The notes under the pieces are model-generated. The model saw only the letters and a list, made by a program, of their open reading frames with translations, did no database searches and was not told the DNA's origin. Below, piece by piece: positions 8,360 through 17,208 of a stretch of 33,633 nucleotides of DNA. The position numbers were made by a program, and so were the translations under genes. The stretch comes from Paracoccaceae bacterium (GTDB taxonomy: Bacteria > Pseudomonadota > Alphaproteobacteria > Rhodobacterales > Rhodobacteraceae): NCBI GenBank assembly GCA_021296235.1, contig JAGWAS010000019.1, positions 1 through 33,633 on the forward strand, given 5' to 3'. Position 1 is the stretch's first letter; the number at the start of each line of letters is the position of its first letter.

Positions 8360-9051
8360 ATGCTCCTGTGCTTCGCTTTGAAAACCTGACCGGCGGCTAT
8401 GGTTCAATCCCGATCATTCGAGAGATAACGGGACGCGTTGAGCGCGGGTCCTGTTTATGCGTTCTGGGGCGAAATGGCGTGGGCAAATCCACCCTGCTCA
8501 AAATGCTGTCCGGGCATCTTCCTGCCATGTCTGGGCAGATTGCCCTGAACGGTCGGGACATTACATCACTGGCCCCGGAAAAGCGCCACGATCTGGGCGT
8601 GAATACGGGGTTGCAGGAACGGCCTGTCTTTGACGGCCTTTCTGTGAAGGACAACCTGACACTGATGCAAAGTGATCAAGACCTAGAGGGCTGTGAGCCG
8701 TTCTTTGATGCATTTCCCGTGCTGAAAGACCGCCTCGTCCAATTGGCCGGAACACTTAGCGGCGGAGAACGTAAGATCCTGTCCTTTGTGAGAACTCTCA
8801 AGGACAACGCTCCATTGACCCTGCTGGATGAACCCTCCGAGGGGGTGCAGCCGGAAAATATCGAGCATATGGCAAATTTCATCTGCAAGCACAAAGCCAA
8901 TGGGCAGTCATTTCTTGTTGTCGAACAGCACTTGCATTTGGCTGAAGAAATTGCCGATGGCTTTCAAGTCCTTGATAATGGGCGCTCTGTGTTGGAATGC
9001 AAAGTGGGCGACATAACCCGAGGTGAATTGGTCCAGCAAATCACTGTATAA
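8356..9051 (+). CDS. ABC transporter ATP-binding protein (LivF/UrtE family)
   Basis: This second ATPase of the importer has 231 residues. Walker A is GRNGVGKST (Lys44), the signature is LSGGERK, Walker B is LTLLDEPSEG and the H-loop is VVEQHLH. EGVQP after Walker B is typical of LivF/UrtE. The ATG overlaps the end of the fused permease-ATPase gene (ATGA), so translation is coupled. With the binding protein, LivH and the fused LivM-LivG it completes one importer. It is the last gene of the rightward operon; no clear hairpin terminator was seen in the 280 bp before the convergent neighbour. Confidence 0.93.
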   Translation: MNAPVLRFENLTGGYGSIPIIREITGRVERGSCLCVLGRNGVGKSTLLKMLSGHLPAMSGQIALNGRDITSLAPEKRHDLGVNTGLQERPVFDGLSVKDNLTLMQSDQDLEGCEPFFDAFPVLKDRLVQLAGTLSGGERKILSFVRTLKDNAPLTLLDEPSEGVQPENIEHMANFICKHKANGQSFLVVEQHLHLAEEIADGFQVLDNGRSVLECKVGDITRGELVQQITV

Positions 9052-9333
9052 ACGGAAAGTGTGGAAGATCGCTGCCGTTCGTGGCGAATTCAAACCCATT
9101 CGCAGCAGTTGAGGCTTGCGGATCTCATCACGCAGCGCGCCGCGGTCTGCACTCCCAGGCGGGGCACGTTGCGATAGCACCCGGCAAGTTGCCCCTATTA
9201 CGTTCGGGCCAAGAAAGCGGTCGACAATATCCCCTCCTGTTCATGCAGGAAGGCGCGAACCGGGACGCCGCAGGGCAAGAGTCATTTCATGCATACAACC
9301 CGTTTCCAACTTGGCCGAAGAATGCCGAAGAAT

Positions 9334-10293
9334 TCAGGCGGCGGTGGATGCTATCGGCTGAACACTGGCCGGGGCGTGGCCGAAGTAGCTTCGCAAACCG
9401 GCGATTTCATCAAGCCTGTTCGCAAGCTGACGGGCGCAGGCATTGTCAAGCGGCACATTCGGTGGAGCCGTGCGCGCCCATTCCGGATCGTTGCGATAAA
9501 TCGCCAAGGCTGCCTTGATTGCGCTGACATTGCCAAGTGCAGAAATCTCAGATCTGAGATCGGCTATGGTTCGGTCAAGCCTTTCTGCCTCTTTGCCGGA
9601 AATTCCCGAAATTCTCCGGGCCACAATCGGGGCCGAAAGATTGACTGTTGCGGAAATGCAGCCCCATCCACCCGCATCAAGCGTCGCGGCGGCAAAAGTC
9701 TCCATGCCGGCAAAAACTTCGAATCCCGGAAACTCCTTGATGAAGGCCAATGTGTTGTTCATGTCGCCACTGCTGTCCTTGAGGCCGATGAAGACGCCGG
9801 GGAAGGCGGAGCGGAGCCGACCGACCAGTCCTGTCGTAATCGGAACCGCCGACAATTGCGGAAAATGATAGAGGAAAATCCTGGGGGCACATGCTTCCAG
9901 ACCCTCGGCCACGGCAGCGAAGTGCCTGAAGAGACCTTCTTCGGAAGGGTCCTTGTAGTAGAAGGGAGGCAGCAGCAGGACACCGTTGACTCCGGTATCC
10001 AAGGCCGCACGGGACAAGTGCACCGTGTCGGCAACAGATGCGCACCCAGTTCCCGCTATCAAACGGTCCTTCGGCAGTTCGCTTGCCCCGATTGTTTCAA
10101 TCAGGCGCTGCCGTTCGGCCATGCCGAGTGAATTTGCCTCGCCGGTTGTCCCAAGCGGGACAAGACCAATGCAGCCGTTGGACAACAGCCAGCTGCAATG
10201 ATCGAGAAACCTCTGAATGTCGGGCTCAAACCCCTTGGTCAACGGTGTCGAAACGGCTGCAAAAACGCCCTTCGGCGCGGTATTGGCGGTCAC
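9334..10293 (-). CDS. DapA/N-acetylneuraminate lyase superfamily aldolase, substrate unknown
   Basis: This class I TIM-barrel aldolase or lyase of 319 residues is a paralogue of the true dapA at 15267. The phosphate/carboxylate loop GTTGEANS (48-55), a catalytic-type Tyr142 in LYHFPQ and the Schiff-base Lys172 in GLKDSSGD are all visible. Family members act on pyruvate-derived keto acids such as sialic acid, keto-deoxy sugar acids or hydroxyproline intermediates. The YHFP motif in place of YNIP makes a lysine-pathway role unlikely. The start is GTG at 10293, supported by AGGGAG six bases upstream; an in-frame TTG at 10314 is weaker. It converges on the ABC operon and lies 147 bp downstream of the FAD oxidoreductase on the same strand. 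Confidence 0.85.
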   Translation of the reverse strand: MTANTAPKGVFAAVSTPLTKGFEPDIQRFLDHCSWLLSNGCIGLVPLGTTGEANSLGMAERQRLIETIGASELPKDRLIAGTGCASVADTVHLSRAALDTGVNGVLLLPPFYYKDPSEEGLFRHFAAVAEGLEACAPRIFLYHFPQLSAVPITTGLVGRLRSAFPGVFIGLKDSSGDMNNTLAFIKEFPGFEVFAGMETFAAATLDAGGWGCISATVNLSAPIVARRISGISGKEAERLDRTIADLRSEISALGNVSAIKAALAIYRNDPEWARTAPPNVPLDNACARQLANRLDEIAGLRSYFGHAPASVQPIASTAA

Positions 10294-10440
10294 TGCGGTC
10301 TCCCTGCTGCCCAAATGTCGCTATGCCGATCCCGGCATTCGCTGCGGCCAATCTCCGTTATCAACAAAACTGCACGGTGCACAATCCCGGTCCAACAGTC
10401 TTGAAATTGCCCAATCCGTCGGCCGGAACTGCTGCAAACA

Positions 10441-11511
10441 TCAATTGCTTTTGACCAGTCTCGGCCCGAGGTGGTAGTCGCAAAGAAACTCCTCGGGAAT
10501 CCGGGATGTGTTTTCGAGGATCAATTGCGCCATTGATTCGCCGACCAACGGCGCAAATCCAAAGCCGGTCTTGAAACCGCCATTGGCGATGAACTGCCCG
10601 TTTCTTCGCGGATGCCGTCCAAGCAATGGGGTCCTGTTTGCGGTCCTGGGTCGGACCCCAGCCCATTTGGCAATCACGGCAGCATTCCGAATCGCAGGAA
10701 TTGTTCTGATTGCCCGTGAATGCAGCTCATCCAGCTTTGCATCGACCGTGGACGGAGAAGTGAAGTATCGCTCTGAGGTTGACCCGACCGAGGTCGTTCC
10801 GTTCGCGTGCGGAACGACATGGATGCCGTCGCTGTAAATCTGAGGCATTGAACCGGCATAATAATCAATCATCAGGGCCTGTCCCTTTTCGCCGCGTCCG
10901 ATTTCCGCTGCGAAGTCACGATTAATTTGCTGCAATCCTTCATGGCCGGTGGCCCATACGGTGAATTCTGTTTTTCCGCCTTCGGATGTTCCTTCCAGAA
11001 TGTCGCAACCCGAACGGCGCAGTGCCTCGGCTAGGCACAGCATGGCGCGCGCTGGGTTTATCCTGGCGGAAAGGGAATCAAGGACAACCAATCCTGACGC
11101 GGGCTGAGGAAGCCATGAATCGCCAGCTCCGGTAACAGACCATTCGGCCTTGCCCTTCCAATTGGCAACTGCTTCCCTGCCCCGCCTTTGTGCCAGATCT
11201 TCGGCTCCTGGACGGTTGGGCACGGCTTGAATGCGACCAATTCTTGCATATCCCGGATCTATCTTGCCGACTTCAGATGCCACACTCCACCAATCTTCGG
11301 CCATTAGGAGGCTTTCCAGCTGAAACGCCTTTTTTGCATTCCAATTATCCGGCGCATGTGGGGCGAGAGCACCCACGGGACCGCCGCTGGCACCGCTGCC
11401 GATGGTGCGCTTTTCGATTACGCGGACGGATGCGCCCATTTTGACGCACGACCAAGCGACAGCGAGGCCAAAAATGCCGCCGCCCCGTACCTCGACATCC
11501 ACACTGGTCAT
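10441..11511 (-). CDS. FAD-dependent oxidoreductase (DAO family), probable MnmC oxidase-domain protein
   Basis: This 356-residue flavoprotein starts with a Rossmann dinucleotide site, RGGGIFGLAVA (from residue 9), ending in the acidic residue of VIEK. The C-terminus has the DAO-type GVRPRTANRTPLLGR and NGGFKTGFGFAP segments. It is transcribed divergently from mnmD only about 45 bp away. Because MnmC of gammaproteobacteria fuses an MnmD-type methyltransferase to an FAD oxidase, this protein is probably the separate oxidase half. That half converts cmnm5U to nm5U at tRNA wobble position 34. The pairing is inferred from context; a glycine- or sarcosine-type amino-acid oxidase is the alternative. 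Confidence 0.8.
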   Translation of the reverse strand: MTSVDVEVRGGGIFGLAVAWSCVKMGASVRVIEKRTIGSGASGGPVGALAPHAPDNWNAKKAFQLESLLMAEDWWSVASEVGKIDPGYARIGRIQAVPNRPGAEDLAQRRGREAVANWKGKAEWSVTGAGDSWLPQPASGLVVLDSLSARINPARAMLCLAEALRRSGCDILEGTSEGGKTEFTVWATGHEGLQQINRDFAAEIGRGEKGQALMIDYYAGSMPQIYSDGIHVVPHANGTTSVGSTSERYFTSPSTVDAKLDELHSRAIRTIPAIRNAAVIAKWAGVRPRTANRTPLLGRHPRRNGQFIANGGFKTGFGFAPLVGESMAQLILENTSRIPEEFLCDYHLGPRLVKSN

Positions 11512-11556
11512 TCGTTAAGCGTGTCCTTCATCGCAAAACTGTTCCCGGATCGCGTA

Positions 11557-12255
11557 GTGAAATTCAATCAATATAATGCAGACCGGCCGGATTGGTTGGA
11601 AGGATCAATTCCAGTTTCTGCCCGCTATGGCGACATCTACTTTTCGGCGGACGATCCACTGGGCGAGACCAGGCATGTCTTTCTGGCCGGGAACGGGCTT
11701 CCGGGCAGGTTCCGGCCTGGGTTCCATGTTGCCGAGCTTGGATTCGGCACCGGTCTAAACATGTTGGCGGTTTTGGCGGAATGGTGTGCAAGCGGAATTG
11801 AGGGTCGTCTGACCTATACCGGTTTCGAGGCGCATCCATTGCAAGTCAATGACATCGAACGGGCGCTTTCGCCGTTTACGGAACTCTCCTTCCATCTGCA
11901 TCCGGTGCTCAGTGCTTTGCGGGAGGGACAAAGGGTCATTCAAACCCCGTCGCTACAAGCCGAGCTGGTTACGGGAGATGCCCGGACAACTCTTCCCTTG
12001 TGGGATGGTCGCGCCGATGCCTGGTTCCTGGATGGCTTTTCCCCTTCGTGCAATCCCGAACTCTGGGAAGATGACCTTCTGGCCAAACTGCCGGAACGGA
12101 CCGCACCAGACGGCACCTTCGCAACCTTTACGGCTGCCGGCAGGGTGAGGCGGGCGCTGACGGCAGTCGGATTCTCTGTCGAGCGCACCGCCGGTTTTGG
12201 CCGAAAACGCCACATGCTGCGGGGAAGATTGAATGCAGAGAGCAGATCCAAATGA
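11557..12255 (+). CDS. mnmD: tRNA (5-methylaminomethyl-2-thiouridine)(34)-methyltransferase MnmD
   Basis: This SAM-dependent methyltransferase makes mnm5(s2)U at tRNA position 34. Visible family features are the N-terminal SIPVSARYGDIYFS, LGETRHVFLAGNGLPGRF, the SAM-binding AELGFGTGLNML, and WFLDGFSPSCNPELW with the catalytic-type DGF motif. The frame stays open back to 11356 but overlaps the divergent oxidoreductase there. GTG 11557 gives 232 residues, the normal MnmD length. GTG 11521 is an alternative, and neither has a strong ribosome site. The stop overlaps the EamA transporter start by 4 bp. A TATAAT string at 11572-11577 lies just inside the assumed coding start and is probably chance. 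Confidence 0.88.
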   Translation: MKFNQYNADRPDWLEGSIPVSARYGDIYFSADDPLGETRHVFLAGNGLPGRFRPGFHVAELGFGTGLNMLAVLAEWCASGIEGRLTYTGFEAHPLQVNDIERALSPFTELSFHLHPVLSALREGQRVIQTPSLQAELVTGDARTTLPLWDGRADAWFLDGFSPSCNPELWEDDLLAKLPERTAPDGTFATFTAAGRVRRALTAVGFSVERTAGFGRKRHMLRGRLNAESRSK

Positions 12256-13142
12256 ACCACCGTCTCGGGATCTCTCTCATGATCCTCACCTCTTTCGTGT
12301 TTGCCTTTCAGGATGGCATCTCCAAGCACCTTGCCGTTGAATACAATTCGATGATGGTGGTCATGATCCGATACTGGTTCTTCGGTTCATTCGTGATTGC
12401 CCTGTCGGCCACCCGTCAAGGTGGAATCCGTGTGGTCGCGCGCACAAATCAGCCACTGCTGCAAATCTGTCGCGGTGTGCTCTTGGCTGCGGAAATCTTC
12501 ATCATGATCACTGCAATTGCGCTGATAGGACTGGCCGAAAGTCTGGCCCTGTTCGCCTGCAATCCCCTGATCGTTGCTGCACTGTCCGGGCCAATATTGG
12601 GTGAACGCGTTGGATGGCGGCGTTGGATGGCAATTCTTGCCGGTCTTGCGGGAGTGCTGCTGATCCTTCAACCCGGATTCAGGGTGTTTTCCCCCCATTC
12701 ACTCCTTGCTGTTGCTTCAGCTGTGATGTTTGCCGTTTACGTTCTTTTGACGCGCTACGCGGCACGCCGGGATTCGGCGGAGACGAGTTTCTTCTGGGCA
12801 GGGTTTGCCGGCGCAGTTGGGGCAACATTCGCCGGGATATGGTTTTGGCAGCCGATGGCCGCACCTGACTGGATCTGGATGGGCATACTGTGCGTCAGCG
12901 GCGCAACCGGCCATTATATCCTGATAAAGGTCTATGAGATTTCGGAGGCGGGGGTTGTTCAGCCCTTTGCCTACTTTCACATGGTGTTTGGATCCATGAT
13001 TGGAATTGTTATTTTCGGGGAATCGCTGAAGGCCAATGTCGTTGCGGGCGGCCTTGTCATCGTCTTGGCCGGGCTCTTCGTTTGGTGGAGGGAACAGGCC
13101 TCCCATGGTGGTGAAATCAGCCGCTTTCCAGATAGGAGATGA
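12252..13142 (+). CDS. EamA/DMT-family transporter
   Basis: This inner-membrane permease of the drug/metabolite superfamily has 296 residues and about ten hydrophobic helices arranged as two EamA repeats. The first repeat opens with ILTSFVFAFQDGISKHLA; the second covers the HSLLAVASAVMFAVYVLLTRYA region. PLIVAALSGPILGERVGWRRW and MIGIVIFGESLKANV are the repeat-terminal signatures. The substrate cannot be told from sequence. The ATG overlaps the mnmD stop (ATGA), so the two are co-translated. The 3' end runs 26 bp into the convergent lytic transglycosylase gene. A short basic tail (RREQASHGGE onward) follows the last helix. Confidence 0.9.
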   Translation: MNHRLGISLMILTSFVFAFQDGISKHLAVEYNSMMVVMIRYWFFGSFVIALSATRQGGIRVVARTNQPLLQICRGVLLAAEIFIMITAIALIGLAESLALFACNPLIVAALSGPILGERVGWRRWMAILAGLAGVLLILQPGFRVFSPHSLLAVASAVMFAVYVLLTRYAARRDSAETSFFWAGFAGAVGATFAGIWFWQPMAAPDWIWMGILCVSGATGHYILIKVYEISEAGVVQPFAYFHMVFGSMIGIVIFGESLKANVVAGGLVIVLAGLFVWWREQASHGGEISRFPDRR

Positions 13143-15144
13143 TGTCGATTGGCTCGACCGCCGCACTGATCCTCATCCTGTAAACTGTGATCGCCTCCAA
13201 GACACGCATGACATAATTGCGCGTTTCCCCAAAGGGAATGTGCTCAATCCAGTCGATCGGATCAACCTGCGGGTCTCGGGGGTCTCCAATCTCCGCCAGC
13301 CATTCGGTTACCCGGCGCGGACCGGCATTGTAGGCGGCGGTCGCCAGGATGTAGGAACCGGTGAATTCCTCAAGGCGCTCACTCAGATAGGCAGCTCCAA
13401 TCAGAACGTTCGTCTCACGGTTCCTCAGCAATCTCTCGATGTTGCCGGATATGCCAATCTTTCCGGCAACTTCCCTGGCGGTGGAAGGTTTGATCTGCAT
13501 GACGCCGACCGCACCCTTGCTGCTGACCGCACGGTCACGAAATTCGGTTTCCTGACGTGCCACGGAAACCACCAATTCCACCGGAACCGGAAGTTTGTAT
13601 TTCTCAATGCCTGTCAGCGGAAAGAGGTGATCAATATCGCTGTATCCGTTCTTGACGCCCTCCTTGGCCACCTTGACAGCCGAGAATTCGGCTCCATGGC
13701 GCCTTGCAAGCGCTGCGAGGTCCGAAGTGTCGGCAACGTCAAGTTCCTCGGCCCAATGCGCCAGAAACCATGCCGCCATCGAATCTTCGCCGCCATGGTG
13801 GGCCAGTAGCCCGGCCCTTACGACCGGCACCCGCTCGAATTGACTTGTGCCGGCTGGAACTTGTCCCGTCCCCAACAGTTTCGGATCTGTTGCCGTGCCA
13901 GTGAGCTGTGCGGCAATTTGGCCGTAAAAGGCAGTCTGATGTTCCGCTGCCCGGTTGAGGGCTGCCACCGATTGCTCGTCATTTCCGGCCGCAGCAAGTG
14001 AAATGCCCAGCCAGAACTCTGCCTTCGCAGTGCTGATTGGCGATTCCACCTGTGATCCGAACTTTCTGAAATGTGCTGCGGCACCAACCGGATCATTGAG
14101 TTTTCGCAGCGAGATGTAGCCCGACAGCCACTCCAACTCGGCAAGTTCCGAATTGGATTTGCGCCCGGCGCGCTCCCGTTGTGAGCTGGACAGCCACAGC
14201 GGGCCCGCACGGTGCGGCTTCAAGTGATGGCTCGAAGCGACTTTGTACGCAAGCCGGTCGTTTCCTTCCAACATGAGTGAATGTGCAACGCCTAGCCTGC
14301 GGGACGCCCACAATTCCGGCTTGCCGAGGGATTTCGCAGATTTGCTCCGGTCCAGAAGCAACGATATCGCTCTGTCCTCTTCATCATTCTTGAGGCGCCA
14401 TACAACGCGATCATATGCCAAGCCGGGATTGTCCCTGAGGCGGTCGGGAACGGAAGCGATCCTTGCGTCGACGCCGCCTTCCTCTTGGCGCAGCGCTTCG
14501 CGCGCCCGGGCCAAAAGGGTCAGATCCTGCCCGGCCAGATCGAACATCCGGCGAGCTTCGGAAAATCGGCCCTGCCAAAGAAGATTGTCAAGTCGCTTGG
14601 CGTGATGCGGCTGCAACGCCGGACCAAATTTTGAAAGCGCTTCCGCTTGAACCTCCGGCTCAAACTGCAGCGACAGCCATCCGTCGACAATGGCCTTCGC
14701 CGCTTCCGTCCTCCTGCCCAGTTGGAGCAACGCCTCGGACAGCCTGAGTGCACCGAGACCGGATTGAGGAGGCTGATCCCTGAAATAGGCAATTACGGCG
14801 TGCGGATCGTCGTCGGGCTCAATTGCCTGTTCGCCGGATTGCCTCAGAATCTTCAGGCCTGGCCAATCCGAATGGCCTGCAAGAAAGTTGGTATATTCAT
14901 CCCAATCGTCCCGGCCATTGCGCAGGTGCAGCCACTGGAAAACCGAAAGTGCAACAGGGTCGGATATCTGGCTTGCGGTTTGGCGGGCATCGTTCCAATC
15001 CTGATGGCGTGCCTGCTTGAGCATTGTCGCGAATGCCTGTCCTTCGCTTTCCCAGCTCTTTGCAGACAGTGCGGAGGCGAAAACCAGCAAAGCGAAGACC
15101 GCGATCCCGAAACCCTGAATGGAATTGGTCCGCAAGCCGATCAC
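13117..15144 (-). CDS. Soluble lytic murein transglycosylase (Slt70-like)
   Basis: This periplasmic enzyme cleaves the MurNAc-GlcNAc bond of peptidoglycan and forms anhydroMurNAc. It has 675 residues with an N-terminal signal sequence ([15 protein letters not shown]), a long alpha-superhelical region of TPR-like repeats to about residue 500, and a C-terminal SLT domain. Catalytic Glu532 sits in VARQETEF, followed by [22 protein letters not shown] and the [11 protein letters not shown] end motif. The start is GTG at 15144 with AAGGA six bases upstream. It is divergent from dapA (about 120 bp apart) and convergent with the EamA gene. All key motifs look intact. Confidence 0.93.
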   Translation of the reverse strand: MIGLRTNSIQGFGIAVFALLVFASALSAKSWESEGQAFATMLKQARHQDWNDARQTASQISDPVALSVFQWLHLRNGRDDWDEYTNFLAGHSDWPGLKILRQSGEQAIEPDDDPHAVIAYFRDQPPQSGLGALRLSEALLQLGRRTEAAKAIVDGWLSLQFEPEVQAEALSKFGPALQPHHAKRLDNLLWQGRFSEARRMFDLAGQDLTLLARAREALRQEEGGVDARIASVPDRLRDNPGLAYDRVVWRLKNDEEDRAISLLLDRSKSAKSLGKPELWASRRLGVAHSLMLEGNDRLAYKVASSHHLKPHRAGPLWLSSSQRERAGRKSNSELAELEWLSGYISLRKLNDPVGAAAHFRKFGSQVESPISTAKAEFWLGISLAAAGNDEQSVAALNRAAEHQTAFYGQIAAQLTGTATDPKLLGTGQVPAGTSQFERVPVVRAGLLAHHGGEDSMAAWFLAHWAEELDVADTSDLAALARRHGAEFSAVKVAKEGVKNGYSDIDHLFPLTGIEKYKLPVPVELVVSVARQETEFRDRAVSSKGAVGVMQIKPSTAREVAGKIGISGNIERLLRNRETNVLIGAAYLSERLEEFTGSYILATAAYNAGPRRVTEWLAEIGDPRDPQVDPIDWIEHIPFGETRNYVMRVLEAITVYRMRISAAVEPIDIISYLESG

Positions 15145-15266
15145 TTTTTTTCCTTAAGCAGGAATGCACCGTTTCCGGTATTCATTTTGGTGCCGCTTGG
15201 CAATGGAATTGCGAACGGGTAGGTTGCCGAGCCGATATTGAAACCAAATTGTTTTGGGGTGCACAG

Positions 15267-16145
15267 ATGTTCAGCGGATCACTTCCTGCCCTTGTGACTC
15301 CGTTTGAGGACGGGAAGATTGACTTCGGGTCGTTGGAATCCCTTGTGGAGTGGCACATTGCCGAAGGGACTCACGGGATTGTTCCGGTTGGGACCACCGG
15401 TGAAAGTCCAACCCTCAGCCACGAGGAGCATGAGGACGTCATCCGGTCCGTGACTGAAACGGTGGGCGGGCGCATTCCGGTAATTGCCGGGGCCGGGTCG
15501 AACTCAACCGCCGAGGCAATCCGGCTTGTCAATTTTGCCGAGGAGGTGGGTGCCGATGCTGCGCTGGTCGTAACGCCGTACTACAACAAGCCCACTCAGC
15601 AGGGACTTTATGAGCATTTCCGAACCCTGCATGATGCATCTGGCATTTCGATTGTCATCTACAACATTCCCGGACGCTCGGTCATCGACATGGTTCCGGC
15701 GACAATGGGCAAGCTTGCCGAATTGCCGAGGATAGTCGGCGTAAAGGACGCAACCGGAGATGTCGTAAGGGTCTCCAAGCAGCGTGCCGTGTGCGGCACT
15801 GATTTTGTTCAGCTGTCCGGGGAGGATGCATCGGCCCTCGGCTTCAATGCCCATGGAGGGCAGGGTTGCATCTCAGTGTCCGCCAATGTTGCCCCGGCCC
15901 TTTGCGCCAAATTGCAGGAAGCAACGCTCAATGGAGACTATGTGAAGGCACTCGAACTTCAGGATCGGCTTCTGCCTCTGCATGAATCAATTTTCCTTGA
16001 GCCCGGCCTGGCTGGCGCCAAATATGGGCTATCGGTTCTTGGCCGGTGCCGGAACGAGGTCAGACTGCCCCTCACTGCGGTCTCCGAGGCAACCCGCAGC
16101 AGAATTGAGGCGGCGATGCGGCATGCCGGGATCCTGCCGGATTGA
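15267..16145 (+). CDS. dapA: 4-hydroxy-tetrahydrodipicolinate synthase
   Basis: This enzyme condenses pyruvate with aspartate semialdehyde, the first committed step to diaminopimelate and lysine. It has 292 residues from ATG 15267, the family length; an upstream in-frame extension to 15024 lies antisense to the transglycosylase and is not coding. Active-site residues match the E. coli enzyme with a one-residue offset: Thr43/Thr44 in GTTGES, Tyr132 in IYNIPGR, Arg137 and Schiff-base Lys160 in GVKDATGD. The ribosome site is a GGGG run about 9 bases upstream. It is followed by smpB on the same strand after 44 bp, the arrangement expected in Rhodobacterales. Confidence 0.95.
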   Translation: MFSGSLPALVTPFEDGKIDFGSLESLVEWHIAEGTHGIVPVGTTGESPTLSHEEHEDVIRSVTETVGGRIPVIAGAGSNSTAEAIRLVNFAEEVGADAALVVTPYYNKPTQQGLYEHFRTLHDASGISIVIYNIPGRSVIDMVPATMGKLAELPRIVGVKDATGDVVRVSKQRAVCGTDFVQLSGEDASALGFNAHGGQGCISVSANVAPALCAKLQEATLNGDYVKALELQDRLLPLHESIFLEPGLAGAKYGLSVLGRCRNEVRLPLTAVSEATRSRIEAAMRHAGILPD

Positions 16146-16189
16146 CGGCAACCCGGCTGGAGCCTTTGCAAGCATGAAACGGAACGGCA

Positions 16190-16666
16190 ATGTCCACTTC
16201 AAGCAAAGAGAAGAACCATCGGGTTCTCGCCGCCAATCGCCGGGCTCGCTACGATTACGAGGTTCATGATGAAATCGAATGCGGAGTTGCGCTGCTTGGG
16301 TCCGAGGTCAAGTCCCTCAGAACCGGCAAGGCGACGATTGCCGAGAGTTATGCCGCAGTCGAGGATGGTGAATTGTGGCTGATCAACAGCTCAATCGCTG
16401 CGTACGCCAACACGGGTGCCTTCAGGCATGACGAGCGGCGAAAGCGAAAACTGCTTGTCAGGCGGAAAGAACTGGCAAAACTGTGGTCCGCCACGAGACG
16501 CGAAGGGCTGACACTGGTTCCTTTGGTCATGTATTTCAATGGCGCCGGGCGGGTCAAAATCAAGCTGGCGGTAGCAAGAGGGAAAAAGCGGTTTGACAAA
16601 AGACAGGTTGAAAAGAGACGCGACTGGGGCCGCGAAAAGGCGCGACTTCTTCGGCAGAGCGGTTGA
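16190..16666 (+). CDS. smpB: SsrA-binding protein SmpB
   Basis: SmpB binds tmRNA and places it in stalled ribosomes for trans-translation. The 158-residue protein shows [32 protein letters not shown], the strand with [12 protein letters not shown], and the basic tail [16 protein letters not shown] that contacts the decoding centre. Length and motifs are complete. It lies 44 bp after dapA and is probably co-transcribed with it. No tmRNA gene was seen next to it. Confidence 0.96.
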   Translation: MSTSSKEKNHRVLAANRRARYDYEVHDEIECGVALLGSEVKSLRTGKATIAESYAAVEDGELWLINSSIAAYANTGAFRHDERRKRKLLVRRKELAKLWSATRREGLTLVPLVMYFNGAGRVKIKLAVARGKKRFDKRQVEKRRDWGREKARLLRQSG

Positions 16667-16834
16667 TTGCATTTAAACCTGAACGTCAGTGCGCCGTAGG
16701 TTGCGTATCAATTTGAATTAACCAAGTTTTGTGTTCACGATTGGATGGCAACCGGATATTTTTCCATAATGGTCGACCCACAAATTGTGACATATTGCCG
16801 TTTTCACGCAGTAGATTGGTCATTTGTCACGACA

Positions 16835-16853
16835 CTGTGTTCCCATAACACAG
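16835..16853. promoter_or_regulatory. Perfect 7-bp inverted repeat, possible operator
   Basis: CTGTGTT at 16835-16841 and AACACAG at 16847-16853 are exact inverse complements with a 5-base spacer. There is no T-run after the second arm on either strand, so an intrinsic terminator is unlikely. A regulator site upstream of the permease is possible, but it sits about 355 bp before that start. Confidence 0.3.
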
Positions 16854-17020
16854 AACCCGAAATGACCTTCAACATCGCGACTGCCCCAAACAAGGCGGGA
16901 AAACCGGCAATCCTTCTGTGACATGCAGGGCGCGAAGGATCCACCGTCAGAAAGATGACAATACGCAACCATTCAATTTTCGGATCGGTTGCACCACATG
17001 GCACTCCAAGGAGAAACCCG

Positions 17021-17092
17021 ATGGGAGACATCACCGTTCGGTTTCATGTGCCAATGCTTCATGCCTTCGGTGATGACAGCAAACTCCTTTGA
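17021..17092 (+). CDS. Candidate 23-residue small ORF or leader peptide
   Basis: ATG 17021 is preceded by AAGGAG about 7 bases upstream, one of the better ribosome sites in the window. It opens a short frame, MGDITVRFHVPM and onward, ending with TGA at 17090-17092. It resembles no peptide known to the annotator. It could be a leader for the permease gene 117 bp downstream, a relic of a longer gene, or chance. Confidence 0.25.
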   Translation: MGDITVRFHVPMLHAFGDDSKLL

Positions 17093-17208
17093 CAGAAGTT
17101 CAGCAACCGCTTGCGATCAAACAACGGATTCGTCAAAGTGGGCCGCAATTGCATGTGAATGCACTTCGAACTTGATGTTTTGCACCTACCGGCAACAGGG
17201 AATTCGGA

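Larger units (their letters stand above)
16667..17208 (+). other. Intergenic region of 540 bp, no convincing long gene
   Basis: Between smpB and the NCS2 permease no reading frame resembles a known protein. It holds a perfect 7-bp inverted repeat (16835-16853) and a 23-codon frame with a good ribosome site (17021-17092), listed separately. No tRNA cloverleaf or tmRNA piece was recognised by eye. Confidence 0.5.

Noticed and set aside
11356..11556. N-terminal extension of mnmD
   Set aside because: The frame is open but lies antisense to the FAD oxidoreductase start, lacks MnmD similarity, and would make the protein longer than the family.
15024..15266. N-terminal extension of dapA
   Set aside because: It overlaps the transglycosylase signal-peptide region antisense, and the DapA family begins exactly at [13 protein letters not shown].
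16667..17208. tmRNA (ssrA) next to smpB
   Set aside because: No tRNA-like acceptor arm or tag-peptide frame was found; alphaproteobacterial tmRNA is a two-piece permuted form and need not be nearby.
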